Counted from the stretch's first letter, positions 17,194-26,304 are shown. The stretch: DNA of 64,000 nucleotides from Evansella sp041820985 (GCF_041820985.1 NZ_JBGUAU010000012.1:1-64000); one strand, 5' to 3'. The notes: generated from the sequence alone by a model not told the origin. A program made the numbers and translations.

Positions 17194-18438
17194 TAGATTC
17201 TCCTCTTGAATCTGTCTCTTTTCTCTATATAACATCACACCAATGAAACCGATAACGGAGAAAACAACAGGTGTGAAAAAACCATAGTAAAATCCTTGAA
17301 TCACACTACCAGAAACAACCTGAACATAATCTAACACTCTTCCAAAAATACTTGGGAGTAATACAGCACTTAGAAATCCACCTGTATTTGCAAACCCTGA
17401 AACAATGCCAGATTCACTAATAGGAAACGACTGACGCACTGCAGCGAACGTTAAGGCATTTGCCCCGTATGCAAGACCAATGATAAAGAAAAGGATCGTT
17501 ACCATGTAATAAGGCGGGTTTCCTTCAAAAACTAAAAAAATAGACCACGTGAATAATAAAATTAGATGAACAACTATATATGGACGTTTTATCATGTCCA
17601 AACGACTAGCTACCCAACTAGCTAACGGAGCACCAATTAATGCACCTATGAGACCGAGCATGATAAGCTGACTTGCGGCTGTGCGTGTCATTCCGTAAAC
17701 ATTCATCCCATAAGGTACTCCCCACGAACTAATAAAGCCGATGTACGTTCCCACAATCCCAAAGTGGCATAAAAATAAAGCCCATGCCTGCCGACTTGAA
17801 AATACTCTTCGAAGTATCACCGTCATTTTTTCCCGTTGTATTTTCTTTTTTACAAATATAGGTTGTTTTGGTTTTTTTACAAGCACATAGATAAGAAGAA
17901 TCCCACATAAACATAACAGTAGTCCGGCGGAAAAAAATGCTGGTCTCCAACCAAGGAAATCAATCCAGAAGGCGAAAGGAACAGTAGCCAAAAGGAAACC
18001 GAGACTTCCCGTCATTGCCGTAATACCTATTAATTTTGTGAACTCCCTCGCACTAAACCATTGACTCAGAATCAACACCATATTGACCCAAATGGTCGCA
18101 TCTCCCGTGCCCGTCAGTATTCTTGCAAAAAACAGGATATATTCATGTGTAGCTAAACTATAAATGATGGTTCCAAGACCTGTAAGAACGGCACCTATAA
18201 TTAGAAAGAAATTGGGTCCAAACCGATCAGCCAAAATCCCCATGGGAATTTGTAATATCGTATACACTAAAAATTGAATACTTGCAAGTAACCCAATAGT
18301 AGTTGCTGTTACTTGAAAATCCAACATGATTTGATCCGTAATTAATCCTGGAGCTGTTCGCTGACTCGACATAAATAAATAAGTAAAGAGTACAGAAGCA
18401 AACACAAACCACCTAAAACGACTATTATGTCTGTCCAC
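17182..18438 (-). CDS. MFS transporter
   Basis: A protein of 418 residues with twelve predicted membrane helices. The MFS loop 2-3 motif GILADRFGPNFFLIIGA is near 71-87 and a second, degenerate copy (APLASWVASRLD) occurs in the second half. ILTGTGDATIWVNMVLILSQWF in helix 4-5 is typical of anion or carboxylate porters of the family. The substrate is unknown. It is a single leftward gene. Confidence 0.8.
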   Translation of the reverse strand: MDRHNSRFRWFVFASVLFTYLFMSSQRTAPGLITDQIMLDFQVTATTIGLLASIQFLVYTILQIPMGILADRFGPNFFLIIGAVLTGLGTIIYSLATHEYILFFARILTGTGDATIWVNMVLILSQWFSAREFTKLIGITAMTGSLGFLLATVPFAFWIDFLGWRPAFFSAGLLLCLCGILLIYVLVKKPKQPIFVKKKIQREKMTVILRRVFSSRQAWALFLCHFGIVGTYIGFISSWGVPYGMNVYGMTRTAASQLIMLGLIGALIGAPLASWVASRLDMIKRPYIVVHLILLFTWSIFLVFEGNPPYYMVTILFFIIGLAYGANALTFAAVRQSFPISESGIVSGFANTGGFLSAVLLPSIFGRVLDYVQVVSGSVIQGFYYGFFTPVVFSVIGFIGVMLYREKRQIQEENLKEH

Positions 18439-18650
18439 AGATATCTACTCCTGATAGGCTTTTTACTCTCTGTATATGTTCATTCATTTATGTTAGGAAC
18501 TAGTTTTTCTTAAGTTTTACAAAAGAGTTTTATCTTATATCAATGAATGCTATCATACCAACTTACATCTATGTACCATAACGTGGTTTTTGTTATTATT
18601 AATTGTAATGGGCTCTATAAGTCGAATTATTGTGGGAGCACATTTCCCTA

Positions 18651-18684
18651 AAAAACCTTCCATATATTAATTTGGCAGGTTTTT
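18651..18684. terminator. Terminator after 18730 gene
   Basis: Stem AAAAACCT-t-CCA / TGG-c-AGGTTTTT, with one mismatch. A- and T-rich flanks suit both directions. Confidence 0.6.
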
Positions 18685-18729
18685 CCATTTACACCTTACC
18701 TCGATTTAAGCAATGAAGTTGAAATAGCG

Positions 18730-19053
18730 TTATGAGCTTTTCGACATGATTGGTTCCGTCAAGGTCGGTTCAATTCTATACCATATGTTCAAGTCATTGA
18801 TAATACTTGCTAAAAAGACAATCTTACTATTATGTTGTACCATCGCTTCTACATCATTCTCTGTTAATAACATGTCTGTCTTACGATGCAGTGAATTCTC
18901 TAACTCTTTTATTCTATCCGGAATCTTCGCCCGCTCTTTTTCCCAGATAGACAAGATTTCCGATTGTTCTTCCGTTGTATAACCTACCCATTCTTTTTCT
19001 AATTTCGGTAAAGAAATTCCTAGACGATCATCTTTGTGGAACAACCCTTTCAT
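18730..19053 (-). CDS. Conserved-looking 107-residue soluble protein
   Basis: Not recognised. The protein is mostly helical and charged, beginning MKGLFHKDDRLGISLP, with no signal or membrane segment. AAGGAGAGATC upstream of the ATG supports translation. It is divergent from the ba3 oxidase operon. Confidence 0.6.
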   Translation of the reverse strand: MKGLFHKDDRLGISLPKLEKEWVGYTTEEQSEILSIWEKERAKIPDRIKELENSLHRKTDMLLTENDVEAMVQHNSKIVFLASIINDLNIWYRIEPTLTEPIMSKSS

Positions 19054-19401
19054 GTTGATCTCTCCTTCTCACTATTTTTCCATTTAGATGCTAACCTAAA
19101 TGATTTATTTTAAAGTGATTCATTTCGTTCCTTAAAAAGAAATTTGAAAAGGGAATTTATCCTAATTCAATACTACAATTTTACCACTCCTTCCCTTTTT
19201 TATGTAGATTCGTTCCTCTTACGTTTTATCTTTTTTCTTATGAATTCTCCTGTTAATTTCAATTATTCTTTCTTGACAATTTTATTGAATACTTCAGGGA
19301 AAGTTTCTAAAATAAATTTCTTATTGGTGATACACCTCACCTCCTCGAATGATTTTTTCCCTTACTATAAAACTAAGAAAACACAAGGAGGTTGACTCTC
19401 A
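19054..19401. promoter_or_regulatory. Upstream region of the ba3 oxidase operon
   Basis: Nearly 350 bases with no supported gene. A TTGACA at 19273-19278 has no -10 at the right distance, and CTATAAA near 19374 could be a -10. The small frame starting at 19144 has no ribosome site and is rejected. Confidence 0.35.
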
Positions 19402-19548
19402 ATGGAAAAGCTTAAACCTACAGAAGAGGAAAGAACGGTGGAAAAGTACGGGGCATCCATCGGCACGTGGTTCTCATTAGGAATTGTCCTCGCAGTAATT
19501 GTAGCTACAAATCTATTATTCTTTTGGATATATCTAGATAGAGTTTAG
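19402..19548 (+). CDS. ba3-type oxidase subunit IIa
   Basis: A 48-residue protein: a charged N-terminus (MEKLKPTEEERTVEKYG) followed by one membrane helix (LGIVLAVIVATNLLFFWIY). This is the layout of the small subunit IIa of ba3-type cytochrome oxidases, whose helix replaces the missing first helix of subunit II. AAGGAGG lies ten bases upstream. It is the first gene of the operon and ends 13 bases before subunit II. Confidence 0.85.
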   Translation: MEKLKPTEEERTVEKYGASIGTWFSLGIVLAVIVATNLLFFWIYLDRV

Positions 19549-19561
19549 GAGGGAAAAAAAG

Positions 19562-20029
19562 ATGAAATTTCACTTAGATGAAAAAATATGGCTCATTGCT
19601 AGCTTTGGTGTCATTATCGGTATGATGCTTTTTACAGGATATCAAACATTTGTACTAGGAATGGGACCACCGAGTCACATGGAAACAATTGACCCACAGA
19701 AGGTCGATGAGCAAGCACCTTTTGATAATCCAGGCATTTTTGAAATTGGAGAAAACGAATACGAAGTTGTCATGACATTGCAATTATTTAGTTTTACACC
19801 AAATAATATTGAAATCCCAGCAGGATCCACTGTGCATTTTATTATGACTTCAAAAGATGTAACTCATGGTTTTCAAGTGGCAGGAACAAATTTGAATGCG
19901 ATGGTTATGCCGGGACACATTCAAAGAATAACGCAAACATTTCATGATCCTGGTGAGTATTTAGTGTTATGTAATGAATATTGTGGTACCGGTCATCAAC
20001 ATATGGCAACTACCATTACGGTGAAATAA
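19562..20029 (+). CDS. ba3-type cytochrome oxidase subunit II (CuA)
   Basis: A protein of 155 residues, short as usual for ba3 oxidases: one N-terminal membrane helix and a cupredoxin domain facing outwards. The CuA ligands are visible: His in THGFQVAG, then CNEYCGTGHQHM near 139-150 (two Cys, His, Met). It takes electrons from cytochrome c. It sits between subunits IIa and I with 12-13 base gaps. Confidence 0.92.
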   Translation: MKFHLDEKIWLIASFGVIIGMMLFTGYQTFVLGMGPPSHMETIDPQKVDEQAPFDNPGIFEIGENEYEVVMTLQLFSFTPNNIEIPAGSTVHFIMTSKDVTHGFQVAGTNLNAMVMPGHIQRITQTFHDPGEYLVLCNEYCGTGHQHMATTITVK

Positions 20030-20041
20030 GGGGGGAACAGA

Positions 20042-21721
20042 ATGGATACAGCGTTGAAATCATCATGGAAAGAAAATATAAATAAATCTCTGGGAATAAA
20101 CCCCGAAGATGCAAAACTATCAAAAACGTATTTATTTGTCTCATTTACTACACTGCTACTCGGAGGAATTTTAGGTTTGCTGCAAGGGTTAAATCGAGCA
20201 GGTCTTTTAGAGCTTCCTAGATGGCTGAATTATTACCAAGTACTAACAGCACACGGAATATTGTTAATTCTTGTTTTTACTTCCTTTTTTACAATCGGAT
20301 ACTTTTATGCCGTACATTCTCACACGTTAGGTGGACTTTTGCCTCACGTACGAAAAATGGCATGGGTTGGATTTAGTTTGAAAATACTTGGATTGGTATT
20401 AGCGGTCATTCCAATCCTAATGAATGAAGCTTCCGTTATGTTTACCTTTTATCCACCATTAGCTGCTCATCCAGTCTTCTATTTTGGGTTAGTATTCTAT
20501 GTCGTGGGAATATGGGTATGTGCATTCGGGTCGTTTATTCAAGTAGCTACTTGGAGAAAGAAAAACAAAGGTCAGCATGTCCCAATCTTGTCCTACTTTG
20601 GAACTGGTGTATTTGTATTATTATTTTTCAGTAGTATCCCAGTAGCAATTGAAGTATTTATGATTATCCCATGGGTACTCGGTTGGGTTGAGACAATTAA
20701 TGTTATGCTTTCTAGAACACTATTCTGGGCTTTCGGACATACATTAGTTAACATCTGGTATTTAACAGCTGTATCTGCATGGTACGTTGTTGTACCAAAA
20801 GTCATCGGTGGGCGACGCTTTAGTGATACACTCACTCGTGTAGTAATTATCATGCTTGTTATTTTAAACATTCCCGGGGGCTTCCATCATCAAATCATTG
20901 ACCCAGGAATAACGGAGTCTGTGAAGTTTTTACATGTTTTCATGAGTTTAGCAATCGGATTCCCATCATTAATGACTGCCTATGCTATGTTCGCAGTATT
21001 TGAAAGAACTTCACGGAAAAAAGGTGGAAAAGGATTATTCCGTTGGTTTAGTAAATTACCATGGGGAGATGTACGTTTCCTTGCACCAATGGTAGCTATG
21101 ATTGCCTTCATTCCAGGTGGAGCAGGAGGAATTGCGCAAAGTACAAATCAATTAAACCAAGTAGCTCACAATACGTTATGGGTTGTAGGTCATTTCCACT
21201 TAACTCTTGGAACAACAGCAGCCCTAACTTTCTTCGGTGTTAGCTATTGGTTAGTACCTTATTTATCGAAACGAGTTTTAACACCAGCAATAAATAAACT
21301 CGGTGTCATTCAAGTTATTTTCTGGTCAGTAGGAATGATCTTTATGGCAGGAGCGATGCATTGGGTTGGGATATTAGGTTCTCCACGTCGGACTTCCTAT
21401 ACTACCTATTTTGAAAACGCAACAGCACTTAGCTGGGATCCATATTTACTGTTCTTAGCTGTGGGAGGAACGTTCCTCATGATAGGTGTGTTAATCCAAG
21501 TGTATGCAGTCATGCATCTTATGTTCTTTGCACCAAAAGGAGAAACAGAGTTCCCTATTGCAGAAGTAGAGGATAACGCTACACCTACTCCGTATTGGAC
21601 GGAACGTTGGGGAATGATTATCGTTATTATGCTACTTGTTGTAGCCATGGGTTACGTCATACCAGTAGTGGATATGATTATCAACGCACCACCTGGATCA
21701 CCACCTTATAGTCCTTGGTAA
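20042..21721 (+). CDS. ba3-type cytochrome oxidase subunit I
   Basis: A 559-residue heme-copper oxidase of type B with about 13 helices. Low-spin heme His lies in VLTAHGILLI (about 68-77), CuB His in FGHTLVNIWYLTA, the adjacent pair in GGFHHQII, and the high- and low-spin heme ligands in VGHFHLTLG near 380-388. The helix VI tyrosine follows the FGH motif as in B-type enzymes. It reduces oxygen at low affinity cost and pumps protons. Same operon as subunits IIa and II. Confidence 0.93.
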   Translation: MDTALKSSWKENINKSLGINPEDAKLSKTYLFVSFTTLLLGGILGLLQGLNRAGLLELPRWLNYYQVLTAHGILLILVFTSFFTIGYFYAVHSHTLGGLLPHVRKMAWVGFSLKILGLVLAVIPILMNEASVMFTFYPPLAAHPVFYFGLVFYVVGIWVCAFGSFIQVATWRKKNKGQHVPILSYFGTGVFVLLFFSSIPVAIEVFMIIPWVLGWVETINVMLSRTLFWAFGHTLVNIWYLTAVSAWYVVVPKVIGGRRFSDTLTRVVIIMLVILNIPGGFHHQIIDPGITESVKFLHVFMSLAIGFPSLMTAYAMFAVFERTSRKKGGKGLFRWFSKLPWGDVRFLAPMVAMIAFIPGGAGGIAQSTNQLNQVAHNTLWVVGHFHLTLGTTAALTFFGVSYWLVPYLSKRVLTPAINKLGVIQVIFWSVGMIFMAGAMHWVGILGSPRRTSYTTYFENATALSWDPYLLFLAVGGTFLMIGVLIQVYAVMHLMFFAPKGETEFPIAEVEDNATPTPYWTERWGMIIVIMLLVVAMGYVIPVVDMIINAPPGSPPYSPW

Positions 21722-21799
21722 GCAACGTTTGGTCGAGAGATAGCTTCTAATTTCTAGCTATCTCTTTTCTATTCATTTTTATATTAGGAAGTGATATTC

Positions 21800-22435
21800 A
21801 TGAAGAAAAATAGGCAGACGTTATGGACTGGTGTGGTAGTTATCATCTTTGGATTCGTCTTGTTCTATGTAGGAACGGATGGATTTCGAGCTTATACGGC
21901 AGAGACAGCAAGAATGTATAAGCTGGTGGAACAAAAACCGGCTCTTCCTAATGTCACACTTGAAGACAGTAATGGTCGCATCTACCCTATATCTGAATTT
22001 GAGGATAAATATTTATTTATTACTTTTATGTATACAACTTGCGGTACAGTTTGCCCCATCTTAGAAATGAATATGGGGCAAGTATATGAGAAGATTCCGC
22101 AAAAATATATTGGTGAAGATGTTGTATTCCTAAGTATAAGTTTTGATATAGAGCATGATGATCCTGAAGCATTAGCACAATATCAAGAACACTTTTATCA
22201 GGCAGATGGAGAAACATGGAGAATGGCAAGAATAGTAGAGGAACAGGAGATGGAGCAATTACTAGAGACTTTAGGAGTCATCGTTATCCCTGATGGCAAA
22301 GGTGACTTTGCTCATAATTCTGCATTCTATTTTGTTGATCGCGATGGAAATCTTATGGATATCATGGACTATACAAAAATAAACGAAGCAGCTGATAGGG
22401 TTGTTAATGTATTGAATTTAGAGAAGGAGGAATAA
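21800..22435 (+). CDS. SCO1/SenC copper-delivery protein
   Basis: A protein of 211 residues with an N-terminal membrane anchor and a thioredoxin-like domain. The copper-binding motif is TTCGTVCP (CxxxC) with the distal His in DFAHNSAFYFV. SCO proteins load the CuA centre of oxidase subunit II, which is encoded two genes upstream. ATG 21800 is preferred over GTG 21791 because AGGAAGTG lies seven bases before it. It ends five bases before the next gene. Confidence 0.9.
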   Translation: MKKNRQTLWTGVVVIIFGFVLFYVGTDGFRAYTAETARMYKLVEQKPALPNVTLEDSNGRIYPISEFEDKYLFITFMYTTCGTVCPILEMNMGQVYEKIPQKYIGEDVVFLSISFDIEHDDPEALAQYQEHFYQADGETWRMARIVEEQEMEQLLETLGVIVIPDGKGDFAHNSAFYFVDRDGNLMDIMDYTKINEAADRVVNVLNLEKEE

Positions 22436-22439
22436 AGAG

Positions 22440-22997
22440 ATGAACCAATTTATATACGGCCTTCTTCTATTCATCGTGCTAGCTCTTCCTCCTGTTTCCA
22501 ATTTACTAGAATCAATCATGATTGTTCATATGCATATGCAAATGCCATTGTTGATTATAGCTGGATTTATGATGGGAAAATATTTAATTTTACGTTCTCC
22601 TCGTTTTTTCGATAAATATAATAACAATGGTGTACCGGGGATTTTGTTATTTTCTATTATCATGATCTATTGGATGATCCCGAGAACAATGGACGAGGCA
22701 CTGACGATGCAAAGTGTTCAACTGTTTAAATTTATTAGTCTCCCCTTCTTAGCAGGCGTTCCATTGCGAGATAGCTGGATAAAACTAACTTCTGTCAGCA
22801 AAAACATTGTCATTACTATCTTTACCGTTATGTTTTTTGCAATGGGATTGTTATATACTTTGTCTCCTGAGCAACTATGCAATAATTATTTAATCGTAGA
22901 ACAAATCACTCTTGGCTGGGGCTTTATAACAATGGCAATATGTATGGTTATTTATCTTGTATATAAAGCCTTTGTTAATCAAGAGGATTATGAATAA
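22440..22997 (+). CDS. Oxidase-linked membrane protein
   Basis: A protein of 185 residues with about five helices. IVHMHMQMPLLIIAG has several His and Met residues in a membrane segment, as in DUF1404/CtaG-like assembly proteins that handle copper. Gene overlap and the shared GGAGG site with SCO1 suggest a role in ba3 oxidase assembly. It is the last gene of the operon, followed by a terminator. Confidence 0.6.
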   Translation: MNQFIYGLLLFIVLALPPVSNLLESIMIVHMHMQMPLLIIAGFMMGKYLILRSPRFFDKYNNNGVPGILLFSIIMIYWMIPRTMDEALTMQSVQLFKFISLPFLAGVPLRDSWIKLTSVSKNIVITIFTVMFFAMGLLYTLSPEQLCNNYLIVEQITLGWGFITMAICMVIYLVYKAFVNQEDYE

Positions 22998-23034
22998 AAG
23001 AGTAACAAAAAGAAATAGACGGATTTGAACAAAG

Positions 23035-23072
23035 AAAATAGACTGATGTCCTTAGTGACACAGTCTATTTTT
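23035..23072. terminator. Terminator of the ba3 oxidase operon
   Basis: Stem AAAATAGACTG / CAGTCTATTTT with T tail; it may also stop the leftward deacetylase transcript. Confidence 0.85.
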
Positions 23073-23111
23073 ATAAAACTCAACTCATAGGTGGATAATA
23101 GCAACCAAATA

Positions 23112-23915
23112 CTATATATTCAGATTTACGTGACTCCCACCTTTTACTTCCACTATCGCTCCATCAACACTAAGCCAAACAGATTGAAACGATGGGTTAT
23201 ATACAAAATCGCTAGATGCTGAGAATCTCAAGTTTCGAAATGCTCGAAGGTAATCAACGATTTCAATATTCGTAGCATACCAAATATCTTCTCGGTTCCC
23301 TATATATTCACAGAAATCTTCGATAAGATTCCAGTTTTGGTCATTATCAAACTCATAACTATGTCCCCATACATACATCATGTACAAATATTGTGACTTA
23401 TGTAATTCTGTAAAGTCCTTGGCTAGTTTCATTACGTCTCTTTTATGATGACAAGTAGGATTCCATTCGAATAAGTCGTCTGGCATCGCAAAGGTACCTG
23501 TACTGTGAACAGTTCTTGCATATTCAAAACCTAGGTGTGGAAGCATATCTTTAATATTCGTAGAAAAAGAACCATTTGGATATGATAATCCACGAACTGT
23601 ATATTGTACGATGTTCTCCAGCTGCTTACGATCTTCTATAAATTCTTCAATCAATTGTTCCTTAGGAGATCTAGCAATTGTTGGATGCGTCAGTGTATGC
23701 GCTGACACTTCGTGACCATCATACAAAGAAGCTATCTCCTCCTTCCCCAATCGTCCTGGGGTATCAAATAGTCCACCATTAATATGAAACGTTCCTTTAA
23801 TTCCATGTTGATTAAAGATTTCTACTAATCTACGGTCTGCTTCTTTCCCATCATCATAACTCATTGTAAGTACCTTAAATTTTCCTTCTGGAAAGGTTAC
23901 AACTACTCTTGGCAC
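23112..23915 (-). CDS. Polysaccharide deacetylase (NodB fold)
   Basis: A protein of 267 residues without signal peptide. Motif 1 MSYDDGKEADRRL (about 18-30), then GTFHINGGLF, and the metal-binding HTLTHPTIARS near 73-83 (H-x3-H). YPNGSF fits the RPPY-type motif. The family removes acyl groups from N-acetylated sugars or related amides. Lack of a secretion signal suggests a cytoplasmic or unusual substrate. It is a single gene. Confidence 0.82.
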   Translation of the reverse strand: MPRVVVTFPEGKFKVLTMSYDDGKEADRRLVEIFNQHGIKGTFHINGGLFDTPGRLGKEEIASLYDGHEVSAHTLTHPTIARSPKEQLIEEFIEDRKQLENIVQYTVRGLSYPNGSFSTNIKDMLPHLGFEYARTVHSTGTFAMPDDLFEWNPTCHHKRDVMKLAKDFTELHKSQYLYMMYVWGHSYEFDNDQNWNLIEDFCEYIGNREDIWYATNIEIVDYLRAFRNLRFSASSDFVYNPSFQSVWLSVDGAIVEVKGGSHVNLNI

Positions 23916-23953
23916 AAAAATTCCTCCTCTTACTATATATATGTAGTTTTGTA

Positions 23954-24067
23954 CTAATGCTTAATTCCCTCATGAAAAAAAGGGTGTTTTATCTGCTTGG
24001 AATAAAAGTCCTGAACTTCTTGAATGTTACTTTCTTGTCGAATATAACAGATCGTGTATGTAAACAT
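23954..24067 (-). pseudogene. Short frame, possible Nudix hydrolase remnant
   Basis: A 37-codon frame beginning MFTYTICYIRQ and ending KHPFFHEGIKH. The start matches the first strand of several Nudix hydrolases, and HPFFxEG is also seen near their ends, so it may be an internally deleted remnant. The ribosome site is weak (AAAGAAAAG). It could instead be a real small protein. Confidence 0.3.
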
Positions 24068-24096
24068 GGTGACACTTTTCTTTAACAGTCTATCCA

Positions 24097-24873
24097 TCAT
24101 GGATATCGTAAAATTTCTTCGTCCAATTTTTGTTCCTTCTTCATATAACTTTCCATATCTTGCTTATACATTTTTAGAGCTTGTTCATAGTTGTCACTTT
24201 TTATCTTTTTTGCTTCATTTTTCATGAACTCTTCATTTTGCATTAATTCTGTGAAAAATACTTGTTGATCTCGTTTTAATTCTTTCCAAAGATCTGCTTC
24301 TTGCATATTTTTCTTCCATTCTTTTAATACACCCGCGTTGTCTGCAAGTCCTTTTAAAATGAATTCTTGTGTTGTCTGTAATTTTGCTGCAGTATAAATG
24401 GCAAGCTTAAGTTCTTCGTCCGTAATAGGAAGATTATCTTCACTTCTTTTCTGAATATGTTGCCAAAAATCCTCATACGTTTTTCGATATGTAAGCTGGT
24501 AACCCAAGAAATTTTTTATAAAAGCATAAGCTTCCTCCCATTTTGGACTAGGTTGCTCGTCCATTTTTGCCAAGGGGGCTCTAAATAAATCCAAATTCAC
24601 TTGTGCTCTCAATTTTCCCTCTTCCTGGATTTTTTCGGATAATCGATAAAATTGGTATAACTTTTGATGTGCTCTTTTCGCATCTTTTTCCACTTCTTCT
24701 CCATCAGTACTAATGATGGCAGAGCCTATAGGTTTATGTAATTTAACGTAATCTACTAAATAGTAATGTAGACCAGCTATTACATAAGGATAGGGATATA
24801 CTGATATCTTTTCTAACCATCGTTTATATCGCCTAGCCTTTCTTTTTACTAAAAATGACGGACTCCTCAACAT
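24097..24873 (-). CDS. Unknown 258-residue helical protein
   Basis: Not recognised. The protein is strongly helical, rich in Lys, Glu and Gln, with probable coiled coils near 70-90 and 195-250; its N-terminus is basic (VKRKARRYKRWLEK). No membrane segment or catalytic motif is seen. The ribosome site is modest. It is a single gene between the deacetylase and the thioredoxin-like/VOC gene. Confidence 0.6.
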   Translation of the reverse strand: MLRSPSFLVKRKARRYKRWLEKISVYPYPYVIAGLHYYLVDYVKLHKPIGSAIISTDGEEVEKDAKRAHQKLYQFYRLSEKIQEEGKLRAQVNLDLFRAPLAKMDEQPSPKWEEAYAFIKNFLGYQLTYRKTYEDFWQHIQKRSEDNLPITDEELKLAIYTAAKLQTTQEFILKGLADNAGVLKEWKKNMQEADLWKELKRDQQVFFTELMQNEEFMKNEAKKIKSDNYEQALKMYKQDMESYMKKEQKLDEEILRYP

Positions 24874-24974
24874 ATAATCACATCCTACCTAGGTTGTTTC
24901 TTTTCTAATAGTCTAACATATCTACCAACGAAAATTTGTGTGTTTACTCTGCTTACTACTACTGAGAAAGATTA

Positions 24975-25886
24975 TTATCCATTTTCACTCTTCACTTCAA
25001 AAATATGAAACTTGAGACCATATGGATCGGCTAGCATTAGACTTTTATCATTATATTCTTTCGTTATTTTACACCCCTTTTTTAATAACACCTCTTTCAT
25101 TGCAACTATGTCATCAACAGCAAATTCAAAGAAAGTAGATTTTTGAGGATTGTTTTCCACAAAAAAATAAGTACCGTTTATGAAAAATTTCGTTTCGTTA
25201 TCATATGAAGTTTTTAATTCGAACCCTAAAGTTTCCTCGTAAAAAGTAATTGCTTTTTCATAATCATGTACTTGCACCGCAATATTATTTGTTAATTGAA
25301 ATGGGGATTTTTTGTTGATCTTTTTGAGTGGTCGATATTCTTCGTAACCTGAAGGTAATAAGTCGAACAAAGACCAAACATTACAGAATTGATCACCTGG
25401 ACCAAAATGTGCTTTCGTATGATGACGGATCACTCCGTTTTTTTCTTTTTTAAAAACAGAGACTCCAGGATAGACGAGACCATTCTTCTTAAACCCCATA
25501 TCTTCTTTGAACGAGTTGTTTATTGTTGATATCAACGGAAAAGCCCATCTTCTCTCTGCCGCAAAGTCTTCTTGAACACTTGGATGATCAGGTGATGTTA
25601 CGACAAATGCAGCTTTTTCGATAATATGATGATACACACTATTAAATCCATCTGCCCACATTGTGCAATACGAACAGCTTTTTCCCATGTTATGTATGAG
25701 TATGAGCTCATTTTTTTCACCAAACAAGTCAAGCAAACTCACTTCTACTTCATTAGAAGTTAAGAATACATAATTCTCTACTTCACTACCTTGTAATTTA
25801 CTTCTAAGTTTTCTTAAGTAGTCTTTCTTATCCACTATTTCTTTTTCTACTCTTTCTATTTCTTCTAGAAGTTGTTTTTGGTCCAT
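24975..25886 (-). CDS. DUF899-type thioredoxin-like protein fused to a VOC domain
   Basis: A 303-residue two-domain protein. Residues about 40-190 form a DUF899-like thioredoxin fold with MGKSCSYCTMWADG (CxxC) and ERRWAFPLIS. Residues about 200-300 form a glyoxalase/VOC domain (NNIAVQVHDYEKAITFYEETLGF, ... DPYGLKFHIFE). An N-terminal helix (about 1-30) looks like a coiled coil. The function is unknown; the fusion suggests thiol chemistry on a small-molecule adduct. ATG 25886 has AGGAGGGGG at good spacing, while the upstream ATG 25892 is too close. Confidence 0.75.
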   Translation of the reverse strand: MDQKQLLEEIERVEKEIVDKKDYLRKLRSKLQGSEVENYVFLTSNEVEVSLLDLFGEKNELILIHNMGKSCSYCTMWADGFNSVYHHIIEKAAFVVTSPDHPSVQEDFAAERRWAFPLISTINNSFKEDMGFKKNGLVYPGVSVFKKEKNGVIRHHTKAHFGPGDQFCNVWSLFDLLPSGYEEYRPLKKINKKSPFQLTNNIAVQVHDYEKAITFYEETLGFELKTSYDNETKFFINGTYFFVENNPQKSTFFEFAVDDIVAMKEVLLKKGCKITKEYNDKSLMLADPYGLKFHIFEVKSENG

Positions 25887-25967
25887 ATACATCCCCCTCC
25901 TGTAATGATTATAACCCTAATTATATATGTGTTTAAATTAATAATGAAAATGAATGTAGATAAATAT

Positions 25968-25997
25968 TTGCTATACAAAAGGATATTCTTGTATACT
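25968..25997 (+). promoter_or_regulatory. Promoter of the antitoxin RNA
   Basis: -35 TTGCTA (25968-25973) and -10 TATACT (25992-25997) with an 18-base spacer. No protein frame follows; the transcript would begin near 26004. Confidence 0.6.
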
Positions 25998-26003
25998 GTT
26001 AGT

Positions 26004-26140
26004 AAGAATCTCATACAATAAAAATAACCGAACGCAGGAACGTCCGGTTAATGCAACTACAACCGCTATATGCGGCGACAAAATTTGAGTAGTTTATGAA
26101 ATAGCCACCTTACTTGCCGGCAGGGTGGCTATTTCTTTTT
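26004..26140 (+). ncRNA. RatA-like antisense antitoxin RNA
   Basis: A promoter followed about 135 bases later by a strong terminator, with no open frame between. The RNA is antisense to the 3' end of the small toxin mRNA, the layout of the TxpA/RatA type I system of Bacillus subtilis. Internal hairpins AACCG...CGGTT and CCGC/GCGG are visible. It is expected to block the toxin mRNA by pairing. Confidence 0.6.
26098..26140. terminator. Terminator shared by toxin and antitoxin RNAs
   Basis: Stem GAAATAGCCACC / GGTGGCTATTTC with T5 on the plus strand; it overlaps the toxin stop codon on the other strand. Confidence 0.85.
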
Positions 26141-26236
26141 ATTGAAAAAGACAATAACGGATACTACGAACACCAGTAGCGCTATAAAAACTTGTCCAAA
26201 AAGCGCTATGAGACTAAGAGATTCATATACCGTCAA
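26129..26236 (-). CDS. Holin-like type I toxin, 35 residues
   Basis: The frame begins with TTG (26236) six bases after AAAGGGGGTG and reads MTVYESLSLIALFGQVFIAL..., then a hydrophobic helix ending FFNKKK. This matches the putative holin-like toxin family (MTVYEALxLMIxFGxxVxxLLxxV...NKKK), whose members such as TxpA damage the membrane. CCCTTT/AAAGGG just upstream can hide the ribosome site. The antisense RNA overlaps its 3' end. The TTG start and small size explain why such genes are often missed. Confidence 0.75.
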   Translation of the reverse strand: MTVYESLSLIALFGQVFIALLVFVVSVIVFFNKKK

Positions 26237-26298
26237 AAGCAACACCCCCTTTCAAAAGGGAGATGTGCCGCCACCTTGCATTATGTAGTTGCTTTTAC

Positions 26299-26304
26299 AT
26301 TATA
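26299..26304 (-). promoter_or_regulatory. Extended -10 of the toxin gene
   Basis: On the minus strand TGGTATAAT gives an extended -10 about 63 bases before the toxin start; the -35 is weak. The mRNA would start near 26292. Confidence 0.5.

Noticed and set aside
19144..19395. 83-codon frame before the ba3 operon
   Set aside because: No ribosome site and overlaps the leader of subunit IIa; translation is low-complexity Phe/Ser-rich.
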